Assembly: GCF_000931935.2 (NCBI RefSeq)
Contig: NZ_AZAC01000014.1
Location: 62,001 to 126,000 of the forward strand
DNA from: Dethiosulfatarculus sandiegensis
GTDB taxonomy: Bacteria; Desulfobacterota; Desulfarculia; Desulfarculales; Desulfarculaceae
DNA length: 64,000 nt
Direction of reading: 5' to 3'
Positions within the stretch are counted from its first letter, which is position 1, and each line of letters starts with the position of its first letter. The position numbers and the translations under genes are program-made. This document shows, piece by piece, positions 40,447 through 50,019 of this stretch. The notes beneath the pieces were generated by a model. That model searched no databases. It was not told the DNA's origin and worked only from the letters and a program-made list of their open reading frames with translations.

Positions 40447-43317
40447 ATGTTCCAAAATAAAATGACCGGCTTTGCCCCTTCAATTATTGATAATTCACCA
40501 CCAAAGGCGATAAGGCTGGCCCTGATGGGCCTGGTCTACTCCCTGGCTTTGGGTTTGCTGGCCTGGCGTTTTTATTCCAGCCAGCTTCACTATGACAGTG
40601 CGCTCATAGGCCTGATGGCTCAGTCTTTTCTAAAGGGTGATTTTCATTATTTTTTCTTTGGCAATAACTATATGGGCACCTTAGACGCCCTTTTTGCCGC
40701 TCCCTTGCTCTATTTTTTTGGCCCCACTTCATTGGTCGTTAATATCTGGCCGCCGTTTCTATATCTGGCAAGTATGGTGGTGGTGCACCGCATCTTGGAC
40801 CGTTTGTTCGGTTTTTGGGGAGTTCTGGCCGGGTTGGCCTGGATGGCCCTGCCTCCGGGATACGGGCTTTTCTTTGCCGGTGAGGCCCGCACCCATTATG
40901 GCCTGGCCCTTTTGCTCTCCGCGGTTCTGTTCCTGTTGACCCTGAATTTGTGGCAAGGCAAAAAATGGAAGTTCAGCTCCTGTTTTGCCTGGGGCCTGGT
41001 GGCCGGGCTGGCCTTTTGGACAAATTTCCTTTCCGCCCAGGTGATAGCCCCTTGCGCCTTGTTCCTGGCTTATTACGGTTGGCGAAATAAACTCCTCACC
41101 CCGGCTATGATAGCGGGTTTTGTCTCGGGCGCTCTTTTAGGCGCAGCTCCGCTTATTATCTACAATATGAATAACGGCTGGCCCCACCTGGGCTTGAGCG
41201 GGGACCTCAGGCTGGGGCCTGAGACCAAAATCAGAGAACCGCTTTCTGAAATGTTCGGCACCTATCTTCTGGCGGTTTTGCGCAGCGGCCTGCCTGTGAT
41301 GTTCGGGGTGATCAGCCCCAACCAGAGGTTTGTCACCCCGGGCACCCTGGATTTCTGGGTCTATCTGGCGGTGGCCCTGCTGGCGGTTATAGGTTTTGTC
41401 GGCTTGATCATGCGTTCACGCAAAACAGAGGTGACCTTAAGTTGGCTGCCGGTGGCGGTTTTTGCCGGTTCAGTGGCAGCGGTGATCTTCACTCATTACG
41501 GCTCCCAGGTTAACCAGGCCAGGCCCCGCTATCTTTTGTGGGTTTTGTTTGCCTTGCCTTTTGTCTGGGCTTTCTGGGGCGGACTTTTGGCCAAAAAGTC
41601 ACCTTGGCTGAGCCTGATTCTCATTTTGGGCCTGGCTGTTTCCAATGTCAGCGCCTATCAGGGGTTCCGGGCCCTTTGGGGAAAACCCCTTTTGGATGCC
41701 AAGGGAGGTTATTATTTCCGGCACGAAGCCAAGACTAAAGAACGTCTGGCAGGCCTGTACGAAAAGGGCATAACCCATCTTTACGCAGATGAGAAAAGGG
41801 CAAGGAATTTTTACCCCAATGACTCGGAAGGGGCCTATGAGCTGTCTTTTCTGGCAGACGAAAAGCCCTTGATTGTAGATTTCACCCAGGATAAAAGGCC
41901 TCAGGCCTCGGCTCAGGTGGATGCCTCGGAAAACCCGGCCTTCTGGTGGCGCACCCTGGCTGCCCAGGCCCGGTTTCTGGGTGTCAAACACCAGGTAATC
42001 AACAAAGAGATATTCCACTCCTTTGCCGAACCGGAGAATGTGGAAAAACTACTTTCCCCAAGGGGCTGGAAGGTGACCACCCTTAAGGGTAAACTTTTGC
42101 ATGATCGGCTTTGGGATGCAAATTTCCGCACAATTTATGTGGCTGTCAATAATAAAAAGGGCGGTGAGGGGTTTGTGCTCGACATGGGCCGCGAAGAGGA
42201 GGTCGCCGGTTTTTCCTTGATACCCACTGTCTTTTGGCAGGTGCCCAAAAACGTTACCGTTGAGGTGGCAGGTGAGGACGGGCGCTTTCGCCTTTTGCGC
42301 AAGATCAGTCATTACCGCACCCCTTTTTATTTTTCCGGGCCTCATCCCTTTTTGAAGCAGCGCTACGGCAGGGTGGAATGCTACTTCCCGGTGCAGAAGA
42401 TTCGCTATATGCGTTTCACCCATTTGGGTGACGATGGCCATGCCTGGAGTGTACAGGAAATGCTGGTCTATGGTCCGGGCAAGCCGCACAGCGATTTTTG
42501 CTGGCAGAAGAGTATTGAGCTGGCCCTGGAGGAGGTGCGCAAGTCCGGTATAGAGCGCCTTTATGCCGATGCCTGGCCCTCGGCCAAGGCCCGGCTTGAG
42601 TTTGGCAGGGAGATATGGACCTTGACGGCAAACCGGTTTACCAATGTTTTTGGCTCCACTCATCCCCGTACTGACCGTCCCCTTTTAGTTGACCTTCACC
42701 AGGGCAGCGGAGTGTTGGTGCTTGGCCGGGAGGCGGATTTGGCGGAAGAGGTTCTTACCAATGCCGAGGTGCGCTTTATACGTAAAGCCTGTGGCCGCTT
42801 CACCCTGTTTGTCCTTGAGGGGCGCAAAGGCGTAGAGGCGGTTCCTATAAAAGCGGTGGATTCCCATGTGGACCGCAAATCCGCCTGGAAACTGGCCCGG
42901 GGAGGTTCCTTTAAAGGGCGCTGGGGCAGCCAGGAAAGCCAACGACCAGGAATTTATCTGGATCTGGATTTTGGAAAGCCCAGGGACCTGGGGTGGTTGA
43001 AACTGGAGAACCATAATTATCACGCGGATTTTCCCCGTGGGCTCAAGGTTTTGGTTTCCAATGACCAGAAAAAGTGGGTGGAGATGCCGGTTACTCTGGC
43101 CGGACCCATTGCCTTTAGCGGTCAGGTGCTTTTCCTGGCCCAGGGACCTGTGAGCGTTTATCGCCTTGAGCGGCATGCCCAGGCCAGGTATGTGAGGCTT
43201 GAACTCGACGCCCATGATCCGGTTTGGTGGTGGAGCGTGGAAAAGGTGGCTGCCTATGGTCCTGATGATAAACACCTTGCCCACTTCAACAAGGGGATAG
43301 ATTCCAAAGACGGCTGA
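40447..43317 (+). CDS. GT39-like membrane glycosyltransferase with two discoidin-like modules
   Basis: A 956-aa protein. Residues about 25-415 contain roughly ten hydrophobic helices in ArnT/PMT-like layout; QLHYDSALIGLMAQSFLKGD after the first helix carries the catalytic-type Asp of GT-C enzymes, followed by MGTLDALFAAPLLYFFG. The 540-residue extracytoplasmic part holds two F5/8-type-C-like modules, each ending in the same signature (WSVQEMLVYGPG near 680; WWSVEKVAAYGPD near 940), preceded by stretches that look related (YADE... and YADAWPSAK). It probably transfers sugar from a polyprenyl donor on the outer face; acceptor unknown. The start ATG 40447 is preferred to TTG 40444; the ribosome site is weak. 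Confidence 0.75.
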   Translation: MFQNKMTGFAPSIIDNSPPKAIRLALMGLVYSLALGLLAWRFYSSQLHYDSALIGLMAQSFLKGDFHYFFFGNNYMGTLDALFAAPLLYFFGPTSLVVNIWPPFLYLASMVVVHRILDRLFGFWGVLAGLAWMALPPGYGLFFAGEARTHYGLALLLSAVLFLLTLNLWQGKKWKFSSCFAWGLVAGLAFWTNFLSAQVIAPCALFLAYYGWRNKLLTPAMIAGFVSGALLGAAPLIIYNMNNGWPHLGLSGDLRLGPETKIREPLSEMFGTYLLAVLRSGLPVMFGVISPNQRFVTPGTLDFWVYLAVALLAVIGFVGLIMRSRKTEVTLSWLPVAVFAGSVAAVIFTHYGSQVNQARPRYLLWVLFALPFVWAFWGGLLAKKSPWLSLILILGLAVSNVSAYQGFRALWGKPLLDAKGGYYFRHEAKTKERLAGLYEKGITHLYADEKRARNFYPNDSEGAYELSFLADEKPLIVDFTQDKRPQASAQVDASENPAFWWRTLAAQARFLGVKHQVINKEIFHSFAEPENVEKLLSPRGWKVTTLKGKLLHDRLWDANFRTIYVAVNNKKGGEGFVLDMGREEEVAGFSLIPTVFWQVPKNVTVEVAGEDGRFRLLRKISHYRTPFYFSGPHPFLKQRYGRVECYFPVQKIRYMRFTHLGDDGHAWSVQEMLVYGPGKPHSDFCWQKSIELALEEVRKSGIERLYADAWPSAKARLEFGREIWTLTANRFTNVFGSTHPRTDRPLLVDLHQGSGVLVLGREADLAEEVLTNAEVRFIRKACGRFTLFVLEGRKGVEAVPIKAVDSHVDRKSAWKLARGGSFKGRWGSQESQRPGIYLDLDFGKPRDLGWLKLENHNYHADFPRGLKVLVSNDQKKWVEMPVTLAGPIAFSGQVLFLAQGPVSVYRLERHAQARYVRLELDAHDPVWWWSVEKVAAYGPDDKHLAHFNKGIDSKDG

Positions 43318-43344
43318 GTTAGGTTAACCCTTGGACTTATGTTT

Positions 43345-44697
43345 TTAAAAATACCAGGTCCACCAAAGGTAAACCGATTGGGCCGGACGCAGGTGATAAA
43401 TAGTGCCCGGCATGGTCAAACCGCCATATTCAGTACCGGGTGCGCCATATACCAGGTTTGCGCCGACAGTCAGGCGGGTGTTTTGGCTGATATCCAAAAC
43501 ACCCCGCGGCTGCACTGTCCCGGAAGGATCGGCCAGGTTGTTTATCATTGTGACCCAGCAGGAAAAAAGGGGATGCAGCTCCACCTGCAAAGAGGCGCTT
43601 AAGTAATTGCGGCCCAAGGCAAACAACCCGCCCCTGGCCAGCTTGTCCTGGATTTCAAAATCTGTGAAGACTTCGTTATAGTTGCAGGCGCCCAGGCCGT
43701 TAAAATAAAATTCCACCAGCCCGTAAAAGTTTTTTCCCCACCAGATCCAGGAGTAGTCCATATTGGCCACCAGGGAGAGGTAATTCGAACCCTGCCCTGC
43801 GTTTGTCCAGACCAGGTCCATGCGCCAGGCTGTGTCTCCCAGATAACCCTGGCTGCCGAGGCCTGCCACCCATTCTCCGTAGTGGCGGGCAAAAAGAAAA
43901 TCAAACTCGGTTGTTTCATGAGCAGTGTGTATTTTCAAGGCGGCGGAAGATCTGGAGCTTGCCAACTCTCCGGTCTCCGGTTTTCTCCTGGGCACAAAAA
44001 GCCCTTCCAGGGAAACGGCCCCACCCAAAGGCAGTTCCGCCCAGGCCATGTCGTCACCCACTTTGTAATCCCGTTCAATATCGGTTGGGGCAAAGGGGTT
44101 GAAAAGGTCCATGGGATTGAAGATGAGCCCGTTTCCCCAGGTCACTGCCTGTCTGCCGATCTTTAGCCTGCCCCAGGTGGGGTTGAGGGCCAGCACCAGG
44201 CGGTCCAGGCGCTGGTAGGCTGTCCGGCTTTTTCCATCAAAGGCCGTCCAGGTAAGGTCAAAAAGCCTGGTTTTATCGTTCATTGCCTGGCCCAGACCCA
44301 AAAAGGCCGCGCTCTGGGGAAATTGGACCCCTGAGAGCTCAAGCTCCCTTTTTTTGCGCCTGTTGTCCCCGGCCGAAAGAACAGCCTCGTAATGGGTCTT
44401 GAACGAGGCATTGCCTGGAAAGAAAAGTTGGTTTTTGAGTCGCAGGCTCAGGGAGCCGTCTGTGTAAACACCGGTTCCCACCGGTGCGAAAACCGTGGTG
44501 TCCTCGTATTGGCTGATACTGCCCCTGAGCTTGAGATGCCCGCCCCATTGGCTGGTTGTCTGCCTCCAAAAGCCTTCCGGCTTTTCCCGGGCCAGACTTG
44601 CGGGGCAGGCCAGGGCGGCCAGGCCCAAAAGGGCCGCCAAAAAGAACAGGGCCGGGATCGATCCCTTGCCCCTGACCTTGGGGCGGAAAATGTTCAT
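43345..44697 (-). CDS. outer-membrane beta-barrel protein of the Lol-like operon
   Basis: A 450-aa protein with a signal peptide (about 1-36, ending ASLA). The mature part is made of alternating amphipathic strands with tight turns (GRLKIGRQAVTWGNG, LIFNPMDLFNPFAP, YGLVEFYFNGLG) and ends in an aromatic residue (WWTWYF), as outer-membrane barrels do. The GRQ-WG-G-FNP pattern resembles DUF1302-type porins. Its ATG overlaps the ATPase stop (ATGA), so it is translationally coupled to the ABC transporter and probably is its outer-membrane exit or acceptor. Confidence 0.75.
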   Translation of the reverse strand: MNIFRPKVRGKGSIPALFFLAALLGLAALACPASLAREKPEGFWRQTTSQWGGHLKLRGSISQYEDTTVFAPVGTGVYTDGSLSLRLKNQLFFPGNASFKTHYEAVLSAGDNRRKKRELELSGVQFPQSAAFLGLGQAMNDKTRLFDLTWTAFDGKSRTAYQRLDRLVLALNPTWGRLKIGRQAVTWGNGLIFNPMDLFNPFAPTDIERDYKVGDDMAWAELPLGGAVSLEGLFVPRRKPETGELASSRSSAALKIHTAHETTEFDFLFARHYGEWVAGLGSQGYLGDTAWRMDLVWTNAGQGSNYLSLVANMDYSWIWWGKNFYGLVEFYFNGLGACNYNEVFTDFEIQDKLARGGLFALGRNYLSASLQVELHPLFSCWVTMINNLADPSGTVQPRGVLDISQNTRLTVGANLVYGAPGTEYGGLTMPGTIYHLRPAQSVYLWWTWYF

Positions 44698-45386
44698 TGG
44701 CTCGTTTTGTCCATATCCTGGGCAATAAGCCCGTCTTTCAGCATCACCAGCCGTTCGGCATGGTCCATTACCATCTGGTCATGGGTCGAGAAGATAAAGG
44801 TGACCTGCTTTTCCCGGTTCATGCGGCTCATCAGCTCCAACAGGGAACGGCCGTTTTCCGAATCCAGGTTGGCGGTGGGTTCATCGGCCAGGACCAGGGA
44901 GGGGTTGGCCACAATGGCCCTGGCCACAGCTACTCTTTGTTGTTGGCCGCCGGAGAGTTCAGAGGGCCTGCGTCCGGCCTGTTCGCCGAGCCCCACCATC
45001 TCCAGGATTTCCTCTGCCCGTTTTTTGCGTTCTATTGGCGTCACCCCTTGCAGCTCCATGACAAACTCCACATTTTCCCGAGCAGTGAGCACAGGTATGA
45101 GGTTATAGGCCTGAAAAATGAATCCGACCTTTTTAAGCCGCAGTTTGGCCAGTTGGGATTGCTTGAGGTTTTCATAGTTGCGGCCGTCGACCGCAATACT
45201 GCCGGAATCCGGTGTGTCCAGGCCCCCTATCAGGTTCAACAGGGTTGTCTTGCCTGAGCCGGAAGGCCCTGCCAGGGCCACAAAACCGCCTTTTTCTATC
45301 TTCAGGTTTATTCCCGCCAAGGCGGTTACCTTGACCTGGCCCTGCCTGTAGGCCTTAACCACATCCACACATTCAACCAGATTCAT
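44694..45386 (-). CDS. ABC transporter ATP-binding protein, LolD/MacB type
   Basis: A 230-aa ATPase. Walker A GPSGSGKT (40-47), Q-loop FQAYNLIP (91-98), signature LSGGQQQR (144-151), Walker B LVLADEPT (164-171) and the H-loop STHD are all intact. The sequence is of the LolD/MacB/FtsE group, which drives FtsX-fold permeases by mechanotransmission. It is encoded after two such permeases (26-nt gap). Confidence 0.95.
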   Translation of the reverse strand: MNLVECVDVVKAYRQGQVKVTALAGINLKIEKGGFVALAGPSGSGKTTLLNLIGGLDTPDSGSIAVDGRNYENLKQSQLAKLRLKKVGFIFQAYNLIPVLTARENVEFVMELQGVTPIERKKRAEEILEMVGLGEQAGRRPSELSGGQQQRVAVARAIVANPSLVLADEPTANLDSENGRSLLELMSRMNREKQVTFIFSTHDQMVMDHAERLVMLKDGLIAQDMDKTSQ

Positions 45387-45412
45387 TTTATAATCCTTTT
45401 ACCGGGATTTTC

Positions 45413-46633
45413 TCAGATATGGCCCATGGCCTCCCTGGCCGTGATCCGGGCCGCCTTGGCAGCCGGATAGGTGCTGACCAAAAGCCCCAGGACCAAAACC
45501 ACTGCGTTTGCGCCTATCAGGTCTCCCGGGTTTAGGGCGGGATAGATCACCTTTGTCATTTTTAAATACTGTTGGGCCTCGGCCAGGGCGGAAAGGTCTA
45601 TACCGGTCCGGGCAAGGAGGGCCACGCTTAAGATTCCCAGCCCGCTGCCCAAAGCCATGCCGATGAAAAGAATTATGCCGGATTCAGCCATCACCTGGCT
45701 TACAATCCGCCAGGGCGACATGCCGAGCGCCTTGAACAGGCCGAACTCCCGAATGCGGTCCATCACCGCCATGAGGCTTGTGTTGACAATGCCAAAGGCC
45801 ATGGCAATAAAGACCACCAGATACCAGATGGCTGTAAAGCTCCCCATCATCTTGAGGTATGAGGCCAAGAGGGGGAGCAGCTCCTGCCAGGTCAGCACCT
45901 GGATGCCTTTGGGAAGCAGCCCATCCAGCTTTGCTGCCACTTCTCGGCTTTGCTCCCTTTGAGGCAGCAGAATGGAGATTTCGCTGATGTTTTTTTTCAG
46001 TTTGAGCATGCTGCGGGCCGCGGCCAGGCTAATAAAGACGTATCTTTTTTCCGTGGCTTTAAGCTCCGCCCTGAAGACCCCTTTGATGCGAAAAGCCCTG
46101 GAGGCTATGCCGCCTTGTGTGTCCTGGCTCATGAGCACCAGTTTGCGGCCTGGTTTGGTGTTGAATTTTGCCAGGAGCGCCTGGCCCACAAAAATGCCGT
46201 ACTTTTCACCTGGTTTAAGCTTTCTACCTTGGCTGAGCGAGTCACCGTAAAAAGAGATGCGGGCCTCTTTTCCCGGTTCGATCCCCACCAGGGTCACCCC
46301 GCTGTTGTTGTGGGCGTTTGAGGCAATGGCGTTTACCTTTATTCTTTTTACCCACAAGGATCCCCGGGGAAGGTTTTGGCACAGGGTTTTATAGATCGGG
46401 TCCGGGTCTTTAAGGCTGTTTTGGATAACCGGGTCGGACCGGTAGACAGGGTTTTGGATCTTGATATGCCCTGTAAGGGTGGCTATTCCGTTTTTCACCA
46501 TGTTGGAGGCCATCCCCTGCATCAAAGCGCCCAAAAGGACCATGGACCAGACGCCGATGACAACGGCGGTCATGATTACCAGGGTTCTTTTACGATTGCG
46601 CCAGACATTGCGCCAGGCCATGCGGAGTCTCAT
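45413..46633 (-). CDS. FtsX-like ABC permease (second)
   Basis: A 406-aa inner-membrane protein with LolC/E-like topology: one N-terminal helix after MAWRNVWRNRKRT, a periplasmic domain of about 210 residues, then three helices (about 270-400) ending TAREAMGH. The positively charged MAWRNxxRNxxRT start is shared with its paralogue, as are the FtsX motif regions RIREFGLFKALGMSP and YPAAKAARI. It probably forms a heterodimer with the other permease. Gap to the preceding gene 25 nt. Confidence 0.92.
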   Translation of the reverse strand: MRLRMAWRNVWRNRKRTLVIMTAVVIGVWSMVLLGALMQGMASNMVKNGIATLTGHIKIQNPVYRSDPVIQNSLKDPDPIYKTLCQNLPRGSLWVKRIKVNAIASNAHNNSGVTLVGIEPGKEARISFYGDSLSQGRKLKPGEKYGIFVGQALLAKFNTKPGRKLVLMSQDTQGGIASRAFRIKGVFRAELKATEKRYVFISLAAARSMLKLKKNISEISILLPQREQSREVAAKLDGLLPKGIQVLTWQELLPLLASYLKMMGSFTAIWYLVVFIAMAFGIVNTSLMAVMDRIREFGLFKALGMSPWRIVSQVMAESGIILFIGMALGSGLGILSVALLARTGIDLSALAEAQQYLKMTKVIYPALNPGDLIGANAVVLVLGLLVSTYPAAKAARITAREAMGHI

Positions 46634-46658
46634 GGTTCTCCCCCTGCCTGTCAGAAAG

Positions 46659-47900
46659 TTACAAATGACCGAGAGCCTCCACTATGTTGAGCCGTCGCAC
46701 CTTGAAGGCCGGGTAAAGTGCTGTCACCAGGGTTACCAAAAGCACAGCCAACGGTCCCAGGGTGGCGCTTAAAAAGGAAAGCCTGGGATAGAATTTAGAT
46801 GGCATCCCGAACTGGGCCAACATTTCGGCAGCCTCTTTGAATTCGAGCCCGACTTCTTGAAAATACAGGGTGATCACACACCCCAGGATTGTTCCGACTG
46901 ATATGCCCAAAAAGGTCAGGAACCCGGATTCCATGATCAGAATTTTTACAAGCCTGCCTCTGGTTGCGCCCATGGCCAAAAGCACCCCGAATTCACCTGT
47001 TCGCTCAAAGATGGTCATTAAAAAGGTGTTAAGAATGCTGAAGGCCACCACAATAATCAAAATTGCGTAAAAAATGGAGCCGCTTATAAGGTCCATTTGA
47101 ATGCTTTGCATCAAACCGGGCATGAGCTGGTCCCAGTTCAGGCAGACCAGTGGTTTGGGGTTTTTCAGCCGGGACAGAGGCGCGGCCAGGGCGTTTTGCA
47201 CGGTTTGCACCTGATCCAAGCTTTTCACCAGAAAGACCACCTGGTGCACCGAATTTTCCATGGCATAGGTGTTTTGGAAAAAGGAAAGCGGGATCTGAAT
47301 GGAAGCGCGGTCAAAGTCGTCCTGACCCGAATAATAGATGCCCTTAACCTTTACCACGGTGGCGGCTATGGACCCGTCCTTGCCCTGGCCCAGAATGGTT
47401 ATTTCGCCGCCCAGGCCGAGTTTAAGGTTTTTGGCCAGAAGGCGGCCCACCAAAGCCTGGTTTTGATCTTCGGGCCCCAGGAACTCGCCTCGGCGGACCA
47501 GTTTTTTCAGGCGCGAAACCCCGGGCTCGGCCACGGGATCAACGCCCACCACCAGGGCCCCATAGGTGCGGTCTTGGGAAGAGAGCAGGGAAAAGGCCTC
47601 TGCCCGGGTGGTTACGGCCTTAACCTGTTTGAGGGGGGCCAGCAGCTTCAGCACTTCAGCGGGTTGCCTGATCACCTGCCTTATATTTCTGTCCTCATGA
47701 TACCCCTTGGCCTGGACTTGCAGATGACCGGTATGGATCATCACCGCCAAGTTTATCATGGTTTGATAGGAGCCGAACTGCCAGGAGAGCATGAACACCA
47801 ACAGCACACAGGCAAAGGAGATGGCCATTACAGTCAACAGGGTGCGCCTTTTGTTGCGCCATACATTGCGCCAGGCCATTTTGGCGTGAGTGGAGATCAT
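46659..47900 (-). CDS. FtsX-like ABC permease (first)
   Basis: A 413-aa inner-membrane protein, paralogue of the next gene: MAWRNVWRNKRRTLL start, large periplasmic loop, FERTGEFGVLLAMGATRGRLVKILIMES before the last helices, YPAFKVRRLNIVEALGHL at the end. With the second permease and the ATPase it forms a LolCDE/MacB-type complex that extracts a substrate from the outer leaflet of the inner membrane. It starts 6 nt after the stop of the LolA-like gene. Confidence 0.92.
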   Translation of the reverse strand: MISTHAKMAWRNVWRNKRRTLLTVMAISFACVLLVFMLSWQFGSYQTMINLAVMIHTGHLQVQAKGYHEDRNIRQVIRQPAEVLKLLAPLKQVKAVTTRAEAFSLLSSQDRTYGALVVGVDPVAEPGVSRLKKLVRRGEFLGPEDQNQALVGRLLAKNLKLGLGGEITILGQGKDGSIAATVVKVKGIYYSGQDDFDRASIQIPLSFFQNTYAMENSVHQVVFLVKSLDQVQTVQNALAAPLSRLKNPKPLVCLNWDQLMPGLMQSIQMDLISGSIFYAILIIVVAFSILNTFLMTIFERTGEFGVLLAMGATRGRLVKILIMESGFLTFLGISVGTILGCVITLYFQEVGLEFKEAAEMLAQFGMPSKFYPRLSFLSATLGPLAVLLVTLVTALYPAFKVRRLNIVEALGHL

Positions 47901-47906
47901 GCAAAC

Positions 47907-48668
47907 CTATTGACGCGGGTTTTTAAGGTTAAGGACCGTGAAGATCCGGGCGGGCAGGGTGTCTTTAAACTGAAGCTTAAGGTATTCCACCTGGGTGTAG
48001 CTTTGCTTGTTGTCTTCCCCGGCCTTTTGCATACGCATGCTTAAGGGGAAAAGCTTTTTTCCCACCATCTCAATCCTGCTGAAGTCAAGGGCCTTAACCA
48101 GCTCGTGATCTTCGTCGTAAAATTCCTCGCGTAAAAAAATAAGATCTTCCCTGATGTGCAATATCTGCATCCCCCAGATAACCGGGGCCTGAGGCTTGGG
48201 AACGGATTTGATCACATAGACTTTTTTGCCTTGCCGGTCAAGGGTCTTCAGCAAGGTGTGGTCATAATCCTTGATAAGGCTGTCTGACTTGGCCAGATCG
48301 TTGTTGGAAAAATCAGAGCCCATCCAGGCCTGGGACATCATGGAGGGAGGCAGTTTTATGACCCGGTTCACCTTTGGGTTATAGATCCACATCTCCCGCC
48401 CTTTTTTCAAGGTGCCGTTCATCTTGTCCTTGGGAGGTTCGGTTATTCTGAAAAGGCTTTCAGACTGCCCCAGGGTCCAGGCCTTGAGGGTGATGGTGCG
48501 CTCCCAGTCCGGGCGGTGGATAGTCATGCTGCATAAAGACACGCTTGCCTTGCCCCGATAATAATCAAAGGCGCTCTGCACCAGTTGATTTGTCTCCATG
48601 GCCCGGGCCTCAACGACGCAGAGAAGAAGGATAACCAGGCAGACGAACGGGCTTTTTTTGAAATTCAT
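47907..48668 (-). CDS. outer-membrane lipoprotein-sorting protein (LolA-like carrier)
   Basis: A 253-aa periplasmic protein. Signal peptide about residues 1-23 (VCLVILLLCVVEARA). The half-barrel LolA/LolB-like fold (COG2834 type) shows LFRITEPPKDKMNGTLKKGREMWIYNPKVNRVIKLPPSMM, MGSDFSNNDL and a run of beta strands to the end. It would ferry a lipid or lipoprotein from the FtsX-type exporter to the outer membrane. ATG 48668 has a near-perfect ribosome site (AAGGAGG, 5 nt). First gene of the five-gene operon. Confidence 0.88.
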   Translation of the reverse strand: MNFKKSPFVCLVILLLCVVEARAMETNQLVQSAFDYYRGKASVSLCSMTIHRPDWERTITLKAWTLGQSESLFRITEPPKDKMNGTLKKGREMWIYNPKVNRVIKLPPSMMSQAWMGSDFSNNDLAKSDSLIKDYDHTLLKTLDRQGKKVYVIKSVPKPQAPVIWGMQILHIREDLIFLREEFYDEDHELVKALDFSRIEMVGKKLFPLSMRMQKAGEDNKQSYTQVEYLKLQFKDTLPARIFTVLNLKNPRQ

Positions 48669-48858
48669 CTTTGCCTCCTTGATTAGTGGAACCCTCCGGG
48701 CGTTTTCAGGCGGCAAATACGGTAATTGCAATGAAAGCACTTGAAACATGTCATACTAGCATGGTTGTCAAACCATTGGCCATGCGGTTCGGGTTGATTT
48801 ATAAATGATATGGCCTGGGTCGGCTGGTCTGATGGGAGTTACAGGGGAAGGGTGTGTC

Positions 48859-49965
48859 ATGCTGGAGCTGGGTAGAAGAATATTTATACTGGTGATGTTT
48901 TTCGGGGCGATCGCCTGTTTTCTGAACCATGCGGACAGGCTGGTTTATTTTCGTGCCATGGATTTTCAGGCAGATCAGAAAAAAAGTGCGGCCTGGAAAA
49001 AATTAAGGCAGCTTGACCTTGAAGCCTATATCGCCCGCAAGACCAAAGACCGCCTGCGCTCTCCAGCCTCCCCGGAGGCCGAGGCCTTTTTAGCAAGGGT
49101 TTACAACGCCCTTCTAAAGCCCGGATCAGACCGGGAGCTTGAAAATAAGATCAACAGGGGCTACAGAGCGCGGTTGTTCATGGCGCCGGGTGACCCCGCC
49201 TTGCTGCCCTTGCAAAAGCCCTGGCCTGAATTTGGCTATATTGAGCTGAAGACCAATAAGGGGAAACTTTATCTGGGCATGGGTCATCAAAAGGCGAGCG
49301 ACTATGTTTTCACTGATGCGCCCAGTGAGCTGGTATATCCCTGGCGGACTTTTTGGCCCTATCTATTGGCGCTTGGTATTCTAGCCTATTTTTTCCCGAA
49401 AAGAAAAAAGCCGCCCCAAGAAGCGCTTTATTACTCTCGCGCAGCCAGTGTGGTGCTGGTCGATATCCTGGGGCTGTTTTTAGGCGGGGTTTTCTTTGCC
49501 TTTCCTTTTTTGATTATTCCTTCTATTTCCTCCACTGCCGGTCTGCTTGATTTTGATAAAGGTTTTGCCTGGTTGACTTTGGCCTTTTGGTTTCTTACAG
49601 CCATTAGCATCAGCCTTTTATTCATAGCCGGGTGGTATGCCTCGCTTTGGATCGAGCTTAACTCTGAAGAGCTGGTCAAGGTGAATATAAAGGGGCGTCA
49701 GTCCGTAGCCCTGAAGGAGATCAAGGAGGTTTCTTATTATCAAAGAAACGCCCCCAAGTGGCTGGTCTACGGCCTCTTGATCCTGGGTTCGGGCAACCCC
49801 ACCGCAACCGGCCAGGCGTTTTTGATCTCCGCCAATTCGGAACAGGGCATCCAGGTGACCCCGACCAAGGGAAAGCCCTTGAAGATCATGCTCAACAGCT
49901 TAAGAGGACACGAAAAGTTGTTGGATTACTTAAAAGAAGCCGGCTTTGAGCCCCCGGAGCCATGA
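48859..49965 (+). CDS. hypothetical membrane protein
   Basis: A 368-aa protein not recognised as a named family. Residues 1-22 form a membrane helix; a soluble, probably periplasmic, charged segment follows (about 30-165); then three or four helices (about 168-275) and a cytoplasmic beta-rich tail (LNSEELVKVNIKGRQSVALKEIKEVSYYQ) resembling the PH-like tails of bPH membrane proteins. ATG 48859 was chosen (GGAAGGG upstream). Divergent from the LolA-like operon and closed by a terminator. Confidence 0.65.
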   Translation: MLELGRRIFILVMFFGAIACFLNHADRLVYFRAMDFQADQKKSAAWKKLRQLDLEAYIARKTKDRLRSPASPEAEAFLARVYNALLKPGSDRELENKINRGYRARLFMAPGDPALLPLQKPWPEFGYIELKTNKGKLYLGMGHQKASDYVFTDAPSELVYPWRTFWPYLLALGILAYFFPKRKKPPQEALYYSRAASVVLVDILGLFLGGVFFAFPFLIIPSISSTAGLLDFDKGFAWLTLAFWFLTAISISLLFIAGWYASLWIELNSEELVKVNIKGRQSVALKEIKEVSYYQRNAPKWLVYGLLILGSGNPTATGQAFLISANSEQGIQVTPTKGKPLKIMLNSLRGHEKLLDYLKEAGFEPPEP

Positions 49966-49968
49966 AAA

Positions 49969-50012
49969 CCCGAGGCAACTCCGGGTGAGGAGCCGGAGTT
50001 GCCTCGGGCGTT
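49969..50012. terminator. bidirectional hairpin terminator
   Basis: A 16-bp perfect stem (49969-49984 with 49993-50008) around GTGAGGAG, between convergent genes. The T tract is short on both sides, so it may act mainly as a stability or pause hairpin. Confidence 0.65.
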
Positions 50013-50019
50013 AAAAGGA

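Noticed and set aside
40059..40460. 133-codon ORF in the long intergenic region
   Set aside because: No ribosome site, overlaps the start of the glycosyltransferase gene, and composition is unlike neighbouring genes.
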